From: Numida meleagris
Lineage: Eukaryota > Chordata > Aves > Galliformes > Numididae
Length of the DNA stretch: 64,000 bases
NCBI RefSeq assembly: GCF_002078875.1
Contig: NC_034410.1
Location: forward strand, 79,823,636-79,887,635
Reading direction: 5' to 3'
Positions 1 through 12,290 of this stretch are shown one piece after another; positions within the stretch are counted from its first letter, which is position 1, and every line of letters starts with the position of its first letter. The notes below the pieces were generated by a model. The model ran no database searches. It was not told the DNA's origin and was given only the letters and a program-made list of their open reading frames with translations. The position numbers were made by a program, and so were the translations under genes.

Positions 1-1394
1 GTTAATCAAATAGTCTTTTAAATGCTTTGGTGGAGTATAGTTCTTCATAAAAGCAAATTATGCATCTATTATTTTTTCTGCATCTAGCCTTTCCACGGGC
101 TTTGGTGACATGGTGACACAGAAAGAGATGGACAAAGATAAAACTAGTCTTTTTTTTTTTTTTAATAGATAGATGTTTCTAGTTCTGGATTCATTTTTCT
201 CCTGTGACCTTGAGAAAAGTACATAGCACTTTTTCTTTCCAGGGATCCTTCAACAGTTGTGTCTGAACCTCATACTTGTTTCTGTCTAACTTAAAAAAAT
301 CTAAGAATCGTGTCAGCAAATGGTCAAACTGGGACACTCTCAACCTGGTGGGACAGGCAAAACTGTGACAATATTTGCCCTTGAGTTCTCAAACTCTGCA
401 TATTTAATGAATCTAATGATTTGGAGAGATGCAGAATTTGTAATTGAGTGGATATTTCTCAGTGCAGCTGATTTTCTGTGGAATACCTACACAAAGTTTG
501 TTGCATTTTCAGCATCTCTGTCAGCAACCTGCAGCTCCCTCTGAGACTTTATGAAAATCTGCCCACACCATTAAGGTACTTAAATGGGATCTCTAGTATC
601 ATGAAACAGTAGGATTAAAGACTATAAAAGATGCATCCTTCCTTAAAGAGCACTATGATACTCCCTTGGTGTTTTGGAATAATAATGTTAATAGCTGCTG
701 CAGAACCCAGCCATGTGAAAGCTGTGGTTTCAGCATTAATTGTGGTTAAACAAAGAATTTTAGTGTAAACCACTGAGAGCTTTCTTCAGTAAATTACACC
801 CAGGAGGTAAATATCTTTTTAGCTCTCCCTGGCTACTGGCAGACAACTTACTTCCCATCTGCTGGTTTTCACTGCTCTACGTTTCTAGGAAGCTAAATAA
901 GGCCTTTGGTGAAACTGTCTACAGGCTGCAGAAGAGGTCTTCTTAAAGAGTTGCACAGGGAAGCTGCATAAGTTTGGTAAATAATAACCAAGAAGACTAG
1001 AAGGTCAGTAATGCTGGCCAACCTTACATCTGAATACTTTTGTGTAATGAATGAATACAAGTGAAGAAAAATAACTCTTTCTTTCAAGATTCATAAGCAC
1101 AGTAATTCAGTCTTGCACAGTATCTTGTTGTTGGGCAGAGAAAATTGTCAGTTTCTAAGTTTTTAGAATTGCAATGAATTAAGAGGAAACTGAGGAATTG
1201 TGAAGCACCATGGTCTTGCAAAACCTGTTGGCTGTAAGTTTTTTCTTTTCAATTCAGTATCAAACTATCATTGTACATGACTCAGAGCTATCCCCACCTT
1301 GGAGTACCTTGTGACTGTTTCACAAAACAGGTTTTTTAGCTTAAAGGTTAAGGTCAAGTAAGAAGAACTTTTCATACACAAAGAATTTAAAAAG
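1..1394. other. AT-rich non-coding DNA, no gene seen
   Basis: I see no gene in this stretch. It is AT-rich with a short T run near 151-163. Open frames on both strands are short, have no recognisable domain and show no consistent codon pattern. Distal intergenic or intronic sequence is the simplest reading. Confidence 0.6.
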
Positions 1395-1447
1395 TTTCTG
1401 TCTTTCTTTCTGTCCTTCTGTCTGTCTGTCTGTCTTTCTGTCTGTCC
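1395..1447. repeat. CTGT/CTTT tetranucleotide microsatellite
   Basis: An interrupted tetranucleotide array mixes CTTT and CTGT units. Read from the other strand it gives the RQTDRQKDRKKDR-type low-complexity peptide, so the open frame across it is a repeat artefact rather than a gene. Confidence 0.9.
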
Positions 1448-3341
1448 TCCATAACTTCTGACATCTGTTTCTGTTTCACACACTTCCCATTTCTATAACC
1501 ATCCAACAGGCTGGTAACATGGTAAGAAGAACTGTCCTCTCTGGAGAAGCATTGAACACCTCAGACTGAGCCTCTCCCTAGTCCTCAAAGTCTCTAGATG
1601 TTCAGACTGATCTGAATGTGAATTTAATGTGGTTTTAATGGAGGAAAATTGGAAAATTTTATTGAATAATATACATCTGATAATCACCAGAGAATTATGT
1701 TATTAGATATTCCCCTTCCAATCTTTTATAAGGGGTTATGAACCACTAGCAAACACGTGTGAAAAATTATGATATCCACTGAATGTATGAAATGAATTCA
1801 CATTGACTCAAAAATATTTACTTAAATTATTAAGTATGTTTCAGACTTGTTGCCTACCTCAGAAATCTTCCAAAATAATTTTGAAAAAAATGTCTGATGT
1901 TAAACGTCAGTGATACTCCTGGGGAAAAAAAAAAAAAAAAAAAAAAAAAACAATTTAGACCCAAATTCATGCCAATTTGGAGAAATACATTTAGACTTAT
2001 TTCTTTCTCTCTATTTCTTTCTATTTGAAGAGGTTCTGTTGCCTTGTAGATATGTTTAAATGAAATCAGAAATTAAGCTTTGCCATAGAAAAATAAAATG
2101 TGTAATACTGCAGATGAATTCACAAAAAAATTAGGATTTTTTTCTTGTTAACTAATTTTTTTAAATTTTATTTTTTAAGTGACTCCTTAATGACTCCTCC
2201 TGGGATTTGCCCCTTTCTCACTGAACAAGACAGGGAGTCTTCCTTCCACAGGCTCTTTTAGATGTGTAAAGTACTGAACAACATGCCTATATTAGCAGAA
2301 TTACAGTGCTTGTAAAAGTGAGGGCTTGACAAATTAGATTCCCATCCTTACCAGATCAGCCCGTGCATAACTTTGCATACCTGAGTAGTTCCATTCAATG
2401 CTATAAAACATTTGCAACCCCAGAACTTCATTGGGTATTTGTTTTTATTTCCTGCATGAAGGAACACTGTCAGCTACTTCACATTTCACCTAAAATCTGC
2501 CATGAAAATCTATTCTATTTGAAGGTCGCCAGTAGAACTTGTACAGGATTCTAGACTCTCAACAATAAACAATATAAATACCCACAGAATGATTTATGCC
2601 ATCTTACGCTCACATGGCATTGACCAATAAGCTGTGTAAAGGCATAGAAAAATGATTTATGACTCTTCAATTCCCCTTGGTAAGTGAATAAGAAGGAAAA
2701 ATGGAAAATATGGGCACTTCCCCCAGAGTATGAGTGTTCTCTGGAGCAGGAAAGAATACAGTAAATTTTAAAAGTGTTCCTGTTTTAAATTGGTAAAAAA
2801 ATATTTTGCACTTTCTTACATACACATCTGTGTACCTTTCTAAGTATTGATCTTTAAGTTACCTCTGGTAGACCATCTGTTACTTACCTCAATTGTACCT
2901 GGATAGCTCTCGCAAAAAGCAGTGAGAGTTGGCAGGTAGAAGAAAGTAAATATATCGATACTTCGGTAGAGTTATAACTTACTCCTCAGCTTCATCTAAA
3001 ATATAATAATAATGCTATTCTTCCTTGAAGAAGTATTCATGCAGTCTTACAGTTCTGAAATTCTTTCTAAGATGCTCATAATTTAGAACTGAATATAGCA
3101 AATTTAGGAATCTGTCTAGCATTTCATTATGTTTTCATATAGCATCACATTAGAGTAGAGTAATCAAAAAACAAAGTTGAGAATATAGGTAACTAAGAAC
3201 TTAAATATAGCACTTTAAGATTGAAAAAATATTCTCCATTTTTTAATTGTAAGCTGTTTTGTCAGCTTGATCTCACTGTTGATGTAATTTCCCCTCTTCT
3301 CTCTCTCTTCTCCCATTTCTCTTACTTTCTATTATGAGGTT
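1448..3341. other. AT-rich non-coding DNA with one poly-A run
   Basis: No gene is visible. The stretch holds the poly-A run listed separately and, at about 3291-3330, a pyrimidine-rich tract of CTCTTC-type units immediately upstream of the CR1 that starts at 3342. Confidence 0.55.
1925..1950 (+). repeat. 26-base poly-A run
   Basis: An uninterrupted A run of about 26 bases follows GGGG. It is the longest homopolymer in the window. CR1 elements do not end in poly-A, so it is not a CR1 tail. It could be simple slippage or the tail of a retrocopy whose body I do not recognise. Confidence 0.85.
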
Positions 3342-4110
3342 TCAATAAGGGCAAGTGTAGAGTCCTACACCTGGGGAGGAATAACCGCATGCATCAGTAC
3401 AGGTGAGGGGCTGACCTGCCGGAAAGGAGCTCTGCAGAGGACCTGAGTGTCCTGGTGGACAACAGGTTGGCCATGAGCCATCAGTGTGCCCTTGTGGCCA
3501 AGCAGGCCAATGGTATCCTGGGGTGCTTTAAAAAGAGCTTGGCCAGCAGGTCAAGGGAGGTGATCCTCCCCCTCTAGTCTGCCCTGGTGAGGCTACATTT
3601 AGAATGCTGTGTCCAGTTCTGGGCTCCTCAGTTCAAGAAAGATGGGGAACTTCTGGAGAACTTCTAAAGAGTCCAGCAAAAGGCCATGAAGATGATTAAG
3701 GGCCTGAAGTATCCCTCTTATGAGGAAAGACTGAGAGGTGGGACTGTTCAGCCTAGGGAAGAGAGAACTGAGAGAGATATCAACACTTCTAAAAATCTCA
3801 GAGGCTGGTGTCAAGTGAGTGGATCTGGGCTCTTTTCAGTGGTGCCCATTGACAGGGCAAGGGGCAAGAACTGAAACACAAGAAGTTTCATCTGAACACA
3901 CGGATAAACTTCTTTACTGTGAGGGTGGCATAGCACTGGAAGAAGCTGCCCAGAGAGGCTGTGGAGTCTCCTTCTCTCAGGATATTCAAAACATACCTGC
4001 ATGCTTTCCTGTGCAACCCACTCTAAGGAACCTGCTTTGTCAGGGGAGTTGGACTGGATGATCTCCAGAGGTCCCTTCCAATGCCTATGATTTTGTGATT
4101 CTGTGATTCT
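3342..4110 (+). mobile_element. CR1 LINE, 5'-truncated, plus strand
   Basis: This is the 3' part of a CR1 non-LTR retrotransposon, the main LINE of bird genomes. It opens in the last third of the ORF2 coding region (GGGCAAGTGTAGAGTCCT, then CACCTGGGGAGGAA). It continues through the segment that encodes SRSREVILPL and then a degenerate copy of the LExCVQFWAPQ stretch. It ends in the 3' UTR with GGACTGGATGATCTCCAGAG and the octamer tail TTTTGTGATTCTGTGATTCT. Stop codons and frameshifts break the reading frame, so it is dead. The 5' truncation is normal for CR1, which rarely copies itself fully. No target duplication is expected or seen. Confidence 0.93.
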
Positions 4111-4346
4111 TTACAGATCTTGTTACTTTTATATCCCCTTCAAGAGGGTTATTAGCAAGGAGTATAACCCTTTTAAATTCTTGTGCACATTCAGAAAGAG
4201 AATCTAGCCTGTCATTCGTCAAATGGAGGCCTCTCATAGACAACATCTATTTTGATAATTCAAACTATTGTTTTCTGAAATTCAGTTGTATTTTAAGAGA
4301 CAGATGAAAACTCATGCAGGCTTCTCAAATGACCGAAGAGCAAACA

Positions 4347-4380
4347 GTCATTCTGTTTGTCATTCTGTCTGTCATTCTGG
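4347..4380. repeat. Short 12-bp tandem repeat
   Basis: The unit GTCATTCTGTYT is repeated nearly three times head to tail with very few changes. Confidence 0.8.
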
Positions 4381-7026
4381 AACAGCATTTTTTACCTAGA
4401 TGTTTAGGCTCCTGTGAAGGGTTATTGATTTCAATGGAGCTGTGCAAATGAGTACAAAATGTAGATCTCAGATTAACTTTTTCCTTTTATCAGCATTTCT
4501 AAGGGATGATCTGTTAACAATATTAATAAACATTACCCTTTTCAATTGCTCATTGCCTTTCTACCAGAATAAGAATTTTTCATAGCACAATTAATAATAC
4601 ACCTGCTTTCAGCAGTAATTGTTTCATTGCTGTGTGCATATGAGAATGAGGTGTACCAGCCTGCCAGAATACAAATAGGGTGAGATGTGTGGGGCACCTG
4701 TTATATCAGAGAGTTGTGATTAATAAACAGCAAACTGTTGCTGAGTGAGTCCAATTGGAAGCTGGACAAGGTGAGCACTAAACTAGCTCAGTGACTGATA
4801 GCAGGCAACCACTGAAATTAATTCTTAGCATGGATGTCATTGAAAATGTATCTGAAGTAGAAATAATATTTATTGTTTTATTATCCTGGTTTTTACAGAT
4901 TATAAATAATCTTAAATTTGTGTACACAACTTAGGCAAAATGAAAATGAGAACACCTTAAGAGCAAGTGAAACTAACAAAATATCACTCTGAATCTGACT
5001 GAATGTACATCACTGGCTATGAGACAGTGTCCTGAGAATTTTTTGTCTTCTCTTTTGTCCCCTGGGACTATTCTGTAAGGCACTAGTAACTGCTCTAGGC
5101 AGGTTGCAGAACAAGACAGATGAATTGCCACATTTAGTTTGGAAAATCCCATGTAGAAATCAGTAGCTTGTCTTTCTGAACAGCAAATGTCCTTTTAAAC
5201 CTAGCTACTTAAGAAAAAAATGCCTGTCTAAATTTTGAGAAACCTTAAATCATACAGTTTCTATTTAAATGACTTTAAAAAGTATTAGAATACTGAATTG
5301 TTAAGTTTTTGAAACAAGTGTGAAGTACTTCAATAACTACTCACTAATAGACATACAGCATTGAACTATTAAATATATTTTTGGTGTTCATTAAATGCTA
5401 AATATGTACTGTTTGTATTTTCTGTGATCATCTTAATCCGTGCAAATGTGTTTCAGTGGATATTATCTTAAAAATATTGTAGTGTGCTTGCCTGTAAGAA
5501 AATGTTTAATTCCATAGTTAAAATGAAAGTTGATTTATAAATTTTTTTAGAATTGGATATTTAGAATTGGAAGGCCCTTTTTCTAATTTCTCATCCTGGA
5601 CCGTACAATTTTTTTTATAATTGCTTGATGAATAAATAAAATAAGCTATCCAATAGCCTACATGTTCTCTTCACAGTATGGATATTAGATGTATTAGTAT
5701 TGAAAACCAGAAACTATGTACAAGAATATAGTGAATGAAAATAATTCTCATAAAGTGTGAAGAGGCCATCTGAAATTCATGGTGACATGAATACAAAAAG
5801 TTACAAATTACAATTTAAAAAGACCAGTTATGTTTAGAATTTTGTCACCAAATGTTTTCCAGAAACAAGGAACTCTAAAGGAAATGAAAATTCAAGCTTT
5901 AGAGCATTAAATGCTTTCTAATCTTAGTGATTAGGAATAAACATGCCACTTAGCTGTTTCAGCTTCCTGTGAAATAGCTGCTTGTCATTTTTAAGCACAG
6001 TTCTTGAATAAAATATACCTTTAGCTAATAAGAAATTCCAATATATTTAGTCTTAAAAATACATAAATGGGAGGGAGATTCCCAGTTACTGAATCTAGTC
6101 TCCTTGTGTTTTCTGGTAATCAGTGTATATAATTTCTTTCATAGGTACATCATTTCTTACCTTCCTTTATTTATGTCTCTTGAAAACTGAGCAAGATAAA
6201 TATACATGCCAATAAGAGAAGGCTCATGTAGGGTTACATTGGAGTTCAGCTAGAGTTATATTCACTATAACACTCAGCCAGTCAGTTGTCTAATAGCTGT
6301 TTGCAATTAGCAAATACTAACAGAAAAAAACAATCTATAATTTCCTTTTGTTTCATTCAGTATTTATATTCTCAAATTGCTAACTAAGCAGTGCTCAGGC
6401 ACAGCACAATTCCCCACTGCAAGACATTGCAGTCCATTCCTTCTAGAATACAGATTTTCCTCTACCCCTCAACCTTCTAAAGCTTATATCTGGAGGAAAA
6501 TAAAAATAACTCCTCATGCATCTTTGCATGCATTATGACAGCAGTGTTATATTTCCTTACTGTATAACTTAAATATTGGTCTTTCTTCCGTTTTTCTCGT
6601 AAGTAAACTGAAGGTGAAATGCATGCGTTTATTGCAGTAATGTCTATGATATGAGTGAAGTTAGGCGATCCTGTTTCAATCTACCTAAACGTGGTACTGC
6701 ACCAGGCTATCCCACCAGTGCATCTTCTCTCACAGTTATATACTCAACTACTATCCACATTGGCTTTACCAAGTTAACTCAGTAGCCCAGAAAACAGCTA
6801 CTTGTTTTTTGATTTCTATTGGGTTTGGGAGGTTTTATCAGCTGTTGAACAGATGTATGATGACACTTGAACAGGTACAGAAACTGAAGTTGAAATCTCT
6901 TTCAAAGGGGATGAGAAAGTCTAGAGAAAACATGAGAAAGAGCTACTAAATTTTTAGGTTGGCTCAGCAGCCTCACAGAACTTCATCCTGAGAGGAGACA
7001 GCCTAAATATCTGCTGTGCTGTGACC

Positions 7027-7045
7027 AAAAAAAAAAAAAAAAAAA
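7027..7045 (+). repeat. 19-base poly-A run
   Basis: A pure A run following GTGACC. No retroposon body is recognisable upstream. Confidence 0.85.
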
Positions 7046-8253
7046 TTTGGGATGTTTGGGTCAGAGTGCTTGTTGGCCTGTTACTTACTCACATAATGGA
7101 ACTGAAAAACAGCATCAGGCTCAAAATGATGAGAATACATCTGTGTAGCCAAGAAATGTAGCACCTGTCAGTCTACCTTGTTAATCAGACTATATCAGAA
7201 GAGTAGTATTCCTCTGTTAGACAGAAAAAGGGACATATATTTAGGAAAAGAAGTCTTAACAGATTTTATCTTGTTTTGGTTTATTGAAATTTTGGAAATT
7301 TACATAAAATATGCACAATTCTATTACAAATTTAAGTATATTTCCTCATTAATTTCCTCTCACTTGTTTTTCTTTGCTGTTAAGTGGATACTTCAGAGAT
7401 TAAATTAGATTCCGTTTGATTTAGTTACAAAGTTCTAAATTTGGAGTCCATTTGCATTATTCAATTGTGAAGGCAATAAGCAGAAAAAAATAGTTTGGCC
7501 TTTTAGGAATTTCTCTGCTTTTAGGTACCTTTTTTTTCATTGTGTGTAGAAGGATCCTAGATTTCTTACTTTGGCACTTCGCTTAAATGTCTAACGTTAG
7601 TTGAGATACATGTAGGCTTTTGTATTCATCCTGTGTTTTGACTACCAATTATATGGTTATTAAGATCATCTCTTTGAGATACACCTGTCACTTCTCCTTT
7701 GATTACATTCTCTGGTAATCATTTAAAAAATATATTAAAGTTGTGTTGATAGATACATATACTCATGGATAAGTAGACTTGAATACACTTACAGTATCTT
7801 TTTTAATATAATCTTATTTTTACAGAATGTAGAGGAGCTATTGAACGCTGTCGTGGACTGAAATGCAGATATCATCTCAAAAGAGATTTTATATTTTTTT
7901 ACAATAAAAGTAAAATGCAGTTTTTTGAAACAAAGTATAGGAAAGTAAGTCACAATCCAGGTTATTGGGCATGTGAACAAGACTAGAGATCTAAAATATT
8001 TATATTCTCCTGTATGTTTACAGAGCTTGTATATAACCTTGGCAAATAAGTGGACACAAAGTTAGACGTCCAGTACTTAACTTGAGTAGTGCATATTACT
8101 CTATTATCTAGAGGCTTGCACAGTTTTTGTGTTATCTGTGTGTTACCGAACTCTGGCAACCCCTTTCACCTTACCCTTGCATGCAGAGAACCAAAACCTG
8201 GTCCCAACCAGTCACTGCATACAAGCATCAATATGATGAGCAGCAAAATGGCG

Positions 8254-8259
8254 TTTATT
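8254..8259 (-). promoter_or_regulatory. AATAAA poly-A signal of the solo LTR
   Basis: Minus-strand AATAAA followed by CGCCATTT, placed as in avian alpharetroviral LTRs just before the expected R region. Confidence 0.65.
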
Positions 8260-8275
8260 GTTAAAAGTTACAGAA

Positions 8276-8283
8276 CTATATAG
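8276..8283 (-). promoter_or_regulatory. TATA-like box of the solo LTR
   Basis: CTATATAG lies about 17 bp upstream, in LTR sense, of the AATAAA signal. Its placement supports a retroviral core promoter. Activity today is unknown. Confidence 0.5.
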
Positions 8284-8546
8284 TATTTCTTATCTTTTAC
8301 TAGACTGTTCCAGAAGCTCACGTGGGCTACTGGCCAATCATATTGAATATCACGCTCTTTCCACCCACTTCCGAAAACCCATATACGGGGTGGTCATACA
8401 CTTTGTTATCAAAACAAAGAGGTACAGCCTCTCCTTCTTACGACACGGGTTCAAGTAAGTAGGTCAACCAATAGCAAGCAAAATGGGGAAGGGCCTTCCG
8501 TGTTACAACCCGAACGCTCCGTTTTTCGCCTAATACAACATCTGTG

Positions 8547-11044
8547 TTGTGGGCTTGAATGCTTGGTCCTTTCAGTAAGATCAGGCCTATATTAAGGGTC
8601 TTATGGTTTCTAAACAGTGCAGATGGAAAGTTAGGGACCTCAAAAAGGAAATCACAGCACAGTCCTGGTATGATAAAAAAAACAACAGCAACAAAGTAAA
8701 GTACTGAAAATAGGCCTATGCATTATGTTAGAACTTCTTTTTTCAGATTTAGGCTCCTCCCAGTGATCATGGTCATTAACACTCATTGGAATTAATTTAC
8801 TGAACCGTTCCAAATTATATAGATATGTAAAATTAAGAAATATGGAACAAAACAGTGTTGACATATGGTGCTTTCCTCTTCATTTTACCCAAGAGCACAG
8901 TAAGAATCTTCTGCCCAGCTGAAAGGACTCTTGTAAAATAGCTCAATAAGTTATCCTCCTTTTCAAAGAATAGCTTAATATTCATTGAAACCAAAAGAGC
9001 ATAAGTCTGCTACGCTCTAAGTCTGGGCACTGCCTTGGGAAGGGAAAAGTTTGTCCTTTTAGTTCTAAAGACAAACTTCACATGAATTATTAAGTCATTA
9101 TTAAGTGAGTATCTCAGTTCTTAGGCTAGTCAACTGTGCTCATGTTTGTTTGTTTCCTCTGTAAATTTTTAATCCTCCCGTAAAATGTTGCAACACTATC
9201 ACACTTTTCTCTTTGATTTCTTTTCCCAAGTTGCCCACATATGGCTCGCTAGGGCATTCTCCTATTCTGTTATGCTCTTGCATCTCCTAGATCTGCTTCC
9301 CCAAATCAAGCATTTCATAATTAGACTATAGTTACTAGAACAGCTACTCAGAAAATGAATCTTATGCAATATTTGGGCTGATGAAGGTCAAATTCTATTT
9401 TCCCTTTTAAAATTGTACTAACCACAAATGTATAAGGAAAATCAATGTAGAAATTTCTCCCTTTCCCTGACAAAGTGTGCCACAGTACTGAAAGGAGAAG
9501 TACCTTACACATTACTGAAAAAAAAGGGTTAAAAAAAGATATTTTATTTTGATCTTGCACACAAAGACAGGGGTATTTTGGTACTCAGCAAAAAAGCTTT
9601 TATTTCTGCTTATAATTGATTATAGATTAAATAGAAGAGAGTAAATCTTTGCTAATTCCTCTACTATTCAGATTTTATGACCTCTTCTCATGACAAACTC
9701 TCCTAGTTCTAATTGTTTTGTGTGATTGTATCCAAGGAAATCTGATAGTAACTTAGCATTCAGAAAAGCTCAGGTTTCTGTGTTGTTTTTTTTTTTTTTA
9801 ATTATTATTATTATTACATTTTTCCCCCTCTGATGAGATTCTATTTATCTTAGAAATAGAGACTAGAGAAAAGAAAGCAGAATGGTAAGGACGGATAATC
9901 CTAGACAAGAAAAGAGATGAATAGAAGCTAGTTGAGAAGAAATTATTATAATTGCGTTGAACAGAATCTAATTAAGAGTGCAAGTAAAGATGCTGTTCAT
10001 TGATTCATGTGATGATAATGTAATAACAATCAACTTCTGATATTTATCCTCATAACTTTACAAAATCAGAATGGAGTTCACAGAACCTGTTTAAGCCAGT
10101 GCAGTATTAGCTGAGTCCACTATTTAATTAATTGTTTCATAATAAATGGCCCCCTTGTTTACAGTAATATTGTAGTTCTAATTTATCTTCACAATCTAAA
10201 AAAGTGTTTAATTGCTTTAATGATATTAGCTGTCTCAGCCTTTATTGCAACTCCGGACATAATTACCCTCTTTTAAGGTAATTTATAGACCTCATTAACA
10301 CTCTTGCCTCTCTGCTGTGATTAAAAATCTCCTAAGAATTGAAATCTCTCTGAATGGTAAGAGAATTATTTTGATTTATTGTTCACCATTGCTGAAAGGA
10401 GCACAAAGCTGATTTATTATGGCTGATCTCTGCTGAGGTGACTAGAATTGGACAGGGGAAGAGAAACATAGGAGCTCATGGTGAAGCACTTTACTCTTCT
10501 CCATCATGGAGCTGCAGTTTAATATGTGTCCTGTCATTTGCTTCCACAGGAGCATGAAGAAATCTCTGGTGAATAAAAACTATAGCAATAACTACCTTGA
10601 AAAGTCTCTCCTTTGCCAAATAGAAAGCAGTTATACTTTAATACTGGAAACTTTCCTGACAATGACCTTAAAGGACTCAACAAGATGGCATTAATATGAT
10701 TTTTATACATAAAGCACTTTAAGTCATCTGAAACCTTGGAGTTGACGCTTAGAAAAAAGTTGTTGTTTACATACCGTTTACTATTTGCTTGTTTGTAGAT
10801 GGGAAATTCAAAAATACTACGAAGAAAGTGATGGAAGAGATCTAAAACAGAGCCTTATAAAATCTGGACTCTTTTGCTATCTTTACATTGTCCTTTCAAT
10901 TTTTAATTTTTTGTAATTTTGAATGTTTTACAGAATGATCAATTGTCAAAACCAAACAAAAAGCCAAGAAACTTAGTATTGATCTACTGAAATCTGCACA
11001 TCTAGTGAGGCTCCTATCCTGTCCATTCAGTGTATATGAAGTTT
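8547..11044. other. AT-rich non-coding DNA with a TAAT-rich segment
   Basis: No gene is seen. A T run followed by ATT repeats lies at 9786-9817. Around 10110-10340 there is a concentration of TTAATTA, TTAATTG and TAAT motifs in otherwise non-repetitive sequence. That is a composition often seen in conserved developmental enhancers, but I cannot test conservation here. Confidence 0.5.
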
Positions 11045-12290
11045 GCGAAGTAAACAAGAAAGTAGGGCCACCAGCTCTACTGTGGGATAGAGGTGGCATG
11101 TGCTCTGCTGAAACAGAACATGTACAGTCTGTAGAGCCCAAAGACATGCATCCATGAGTCCTGAAGGAACTGGATGATGTAGTTGCCACGCCATTCTCTG
11201 TCGTATTCGAAAAGTCACAGCTGTCAAGTGAGGTACTCAGTGACTGGAAAAAGAGAAACATCACTCCCATTTTTAATAAAGGGAGAAAGAAAGACTACAG
11301 GCTAGCAAGCCTCACTTCTGTGCCTGGGAATGTTATGGAGCAGATCCTTAAGGCACGTGTGAGGTGAGGAGTTTATCTGCACCTCAGAAACAGAATGGCT
11401 TCACCAAGGTTGGATTGTACCTCACCAATCTGATCTATGATGGGGTGATGACATCTGTAGACAAAGGAGGTGCAAACGATGCCACCTACCAGCTTTTCTG
11501 CAAGGCCTTTGATATAGTCCCACATCACATTCTTAACCGGAAAGATATGAATTTGAAGGATGGAGCATTCAATGGATAAATAATTGATTACATGATCACA
11601 GTGAAAGGATTGTGTTCAGTGGCTCTGTGTCCAGGTGTAGGATGGTGATGAACAGTGTCCTCCAGGGGTCCATCTTAGGACCAGTGCTCTTTAACATCTC
11701 TGTCAATGACCTGGATAGTGGGACTGAGTGCACGCTCAGTATTTATGCTGATGACACTAAGCTGAGTGGTGCAGCTGATACAATAGAAGGAATGCCATCC
11801 AAAGAGACCTGGACAAGATTGAAAAGTGGGCTGCATGAACCTAATGAGAGTCAACAAGACAAGGTGTTGCACTTATGTCAGGGCATTCCCAGGTATGTGT
11901 ACAGACTGGGAGAAGAAACTCATTGAGAACAGCCCTGCAGAGTAGGGCTTGCACATTCTGGTGGATGAAAAGCTTGAAATGAGTCAACAATTTGCACTTC
12001 GCACCTGGAAGGCTGATTGTTACCCTGGTCTGCATCAAAAAGATGGTGGATAGCAGGGAAAAGAAGGTGAGTGTCTCCCTCTCCTGTGCCCTTGTGAGGC
12101 CCTCTCTTTGAGAACTGCATCCAGGTCTGGGGCCCAAACACACAGAAAGAAGTGGAGCAGTTGGATCAGGCCCAGAAGAGGGCCAGAAGATGGTAAGAGG
12201 GCTGGAGCATCTCTCCTACAAATACAGGCTGCTTGTTCAGCCTGAAGAGGAGAAGATTCTGGGAAGTCCTCACTGTGGCCTTTCAGTACT
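11045..12290 (+). mobile_element. CR1 LINE, old 1.2-kb ORF2 fragment, plus strand
   Basis: A long, decayed CR1 fragment covering much of the ORF2 reverse transcriptase but missing the usual 3' octamer tail. In order, pieces resembling the CR1 protein are: a segment ending at the fingers region (about 11130-11290), QNGFTK (11388-11405), [11 protein letters not shown] (from about 11502), LQGSILGPVLFN (from about 11658) and the catalytic box YADD (11744-11755). Then come the connection and C-terminal regions, up to LEHLSY (about 12200). Multiple stops and frame changes separate these blocks. The absence of the 3' end suggests a later deletion or an internal fragment. Confidence 0.9.
11364..11926 (+). 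pseudogene. CR1 ORF2 reverse-transcriptase remnant
   Basis: Two open segments (11364-11579 and 11612-11926) in the same orientation carry the palm-domain blocks of a CR1 reverse transcriptase. The first has AFDIV, with the first metal-binding Asp. The second has QGSILGPVLFN and then YADDTKLSGAADT. The catalytic YADD is intact, but the coding frame is interrupted between the two pieces and before and after them, so no working enzyme can be made. Confidence 0.85.

Larger units (their letters stand above)
4111..8134. other. AT-rich non-coding DNA, no gene seen
   Basis: About 4 kb without a recognisable gene or interspersed repeat. Small features are a 12-bp tandem repeat at 4347-4380 and a 19-base A run at 7027-7045. 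A 76-residue open frame at 7178-7408 is rich in I, Y, F and L, as expected from AT-rich DNA, and has no domain I recognise. Confidence 0.55.
8141..8540 (-). mobile_element. Solo LTR, alpharetroviral (ALV/EAV-like) type, minus strand
   Basis: A complete 400-bp solo LTR, read on the minus strand. It begins TGTTGTATTAGGCG and ends GTTCGGTAACA, so it has TG...CA ends. It is flanked by a perfect 6-bp target duplication, TCTGTG (8135-8140 and 8541-8546). A 6-bp duplication is typical of avian sarcoma-leukosis type retroviruses. Inside are two CCAAT-type boxes (8334-8338 and 8468-8472), a TATA-like box and then AATAAACGCCATTT about 17 bp later. The poly-A signal just downstream of the TATA box is the arrangement known from avian alpharetrovirus LTRs. 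No primer-binding site, gag, pol or env adjoins it, so LTR-LTR recombination has removed the provirus. The exact family (EAV, ART-CH or other) is not settled. Confidence 0.8.

Noticed and set aside
893..1087. 64-codon minus-strand open frame
   Set aside because: No domain, no codon bias, within AT-rich unique DNA; frames of this length are expected by chance.
1268..1483. Charged repetitive peptide (RQTDRQKDRKKDR)
   Set aside because: It is the translation of a tetranucleotide microsatellite.
3686..4061. Several overlapping open frames on both strands
   Set aside because: All lie within the CR1 at 3342-4110.
10896..11270. 124-codon minus-strand open frame with Ser/Thr-rich peptide
   Set aside because: It is antisense to the start of the old CR1 and unique DNA before it; the sense strand carries the recognisable CR1 protein.
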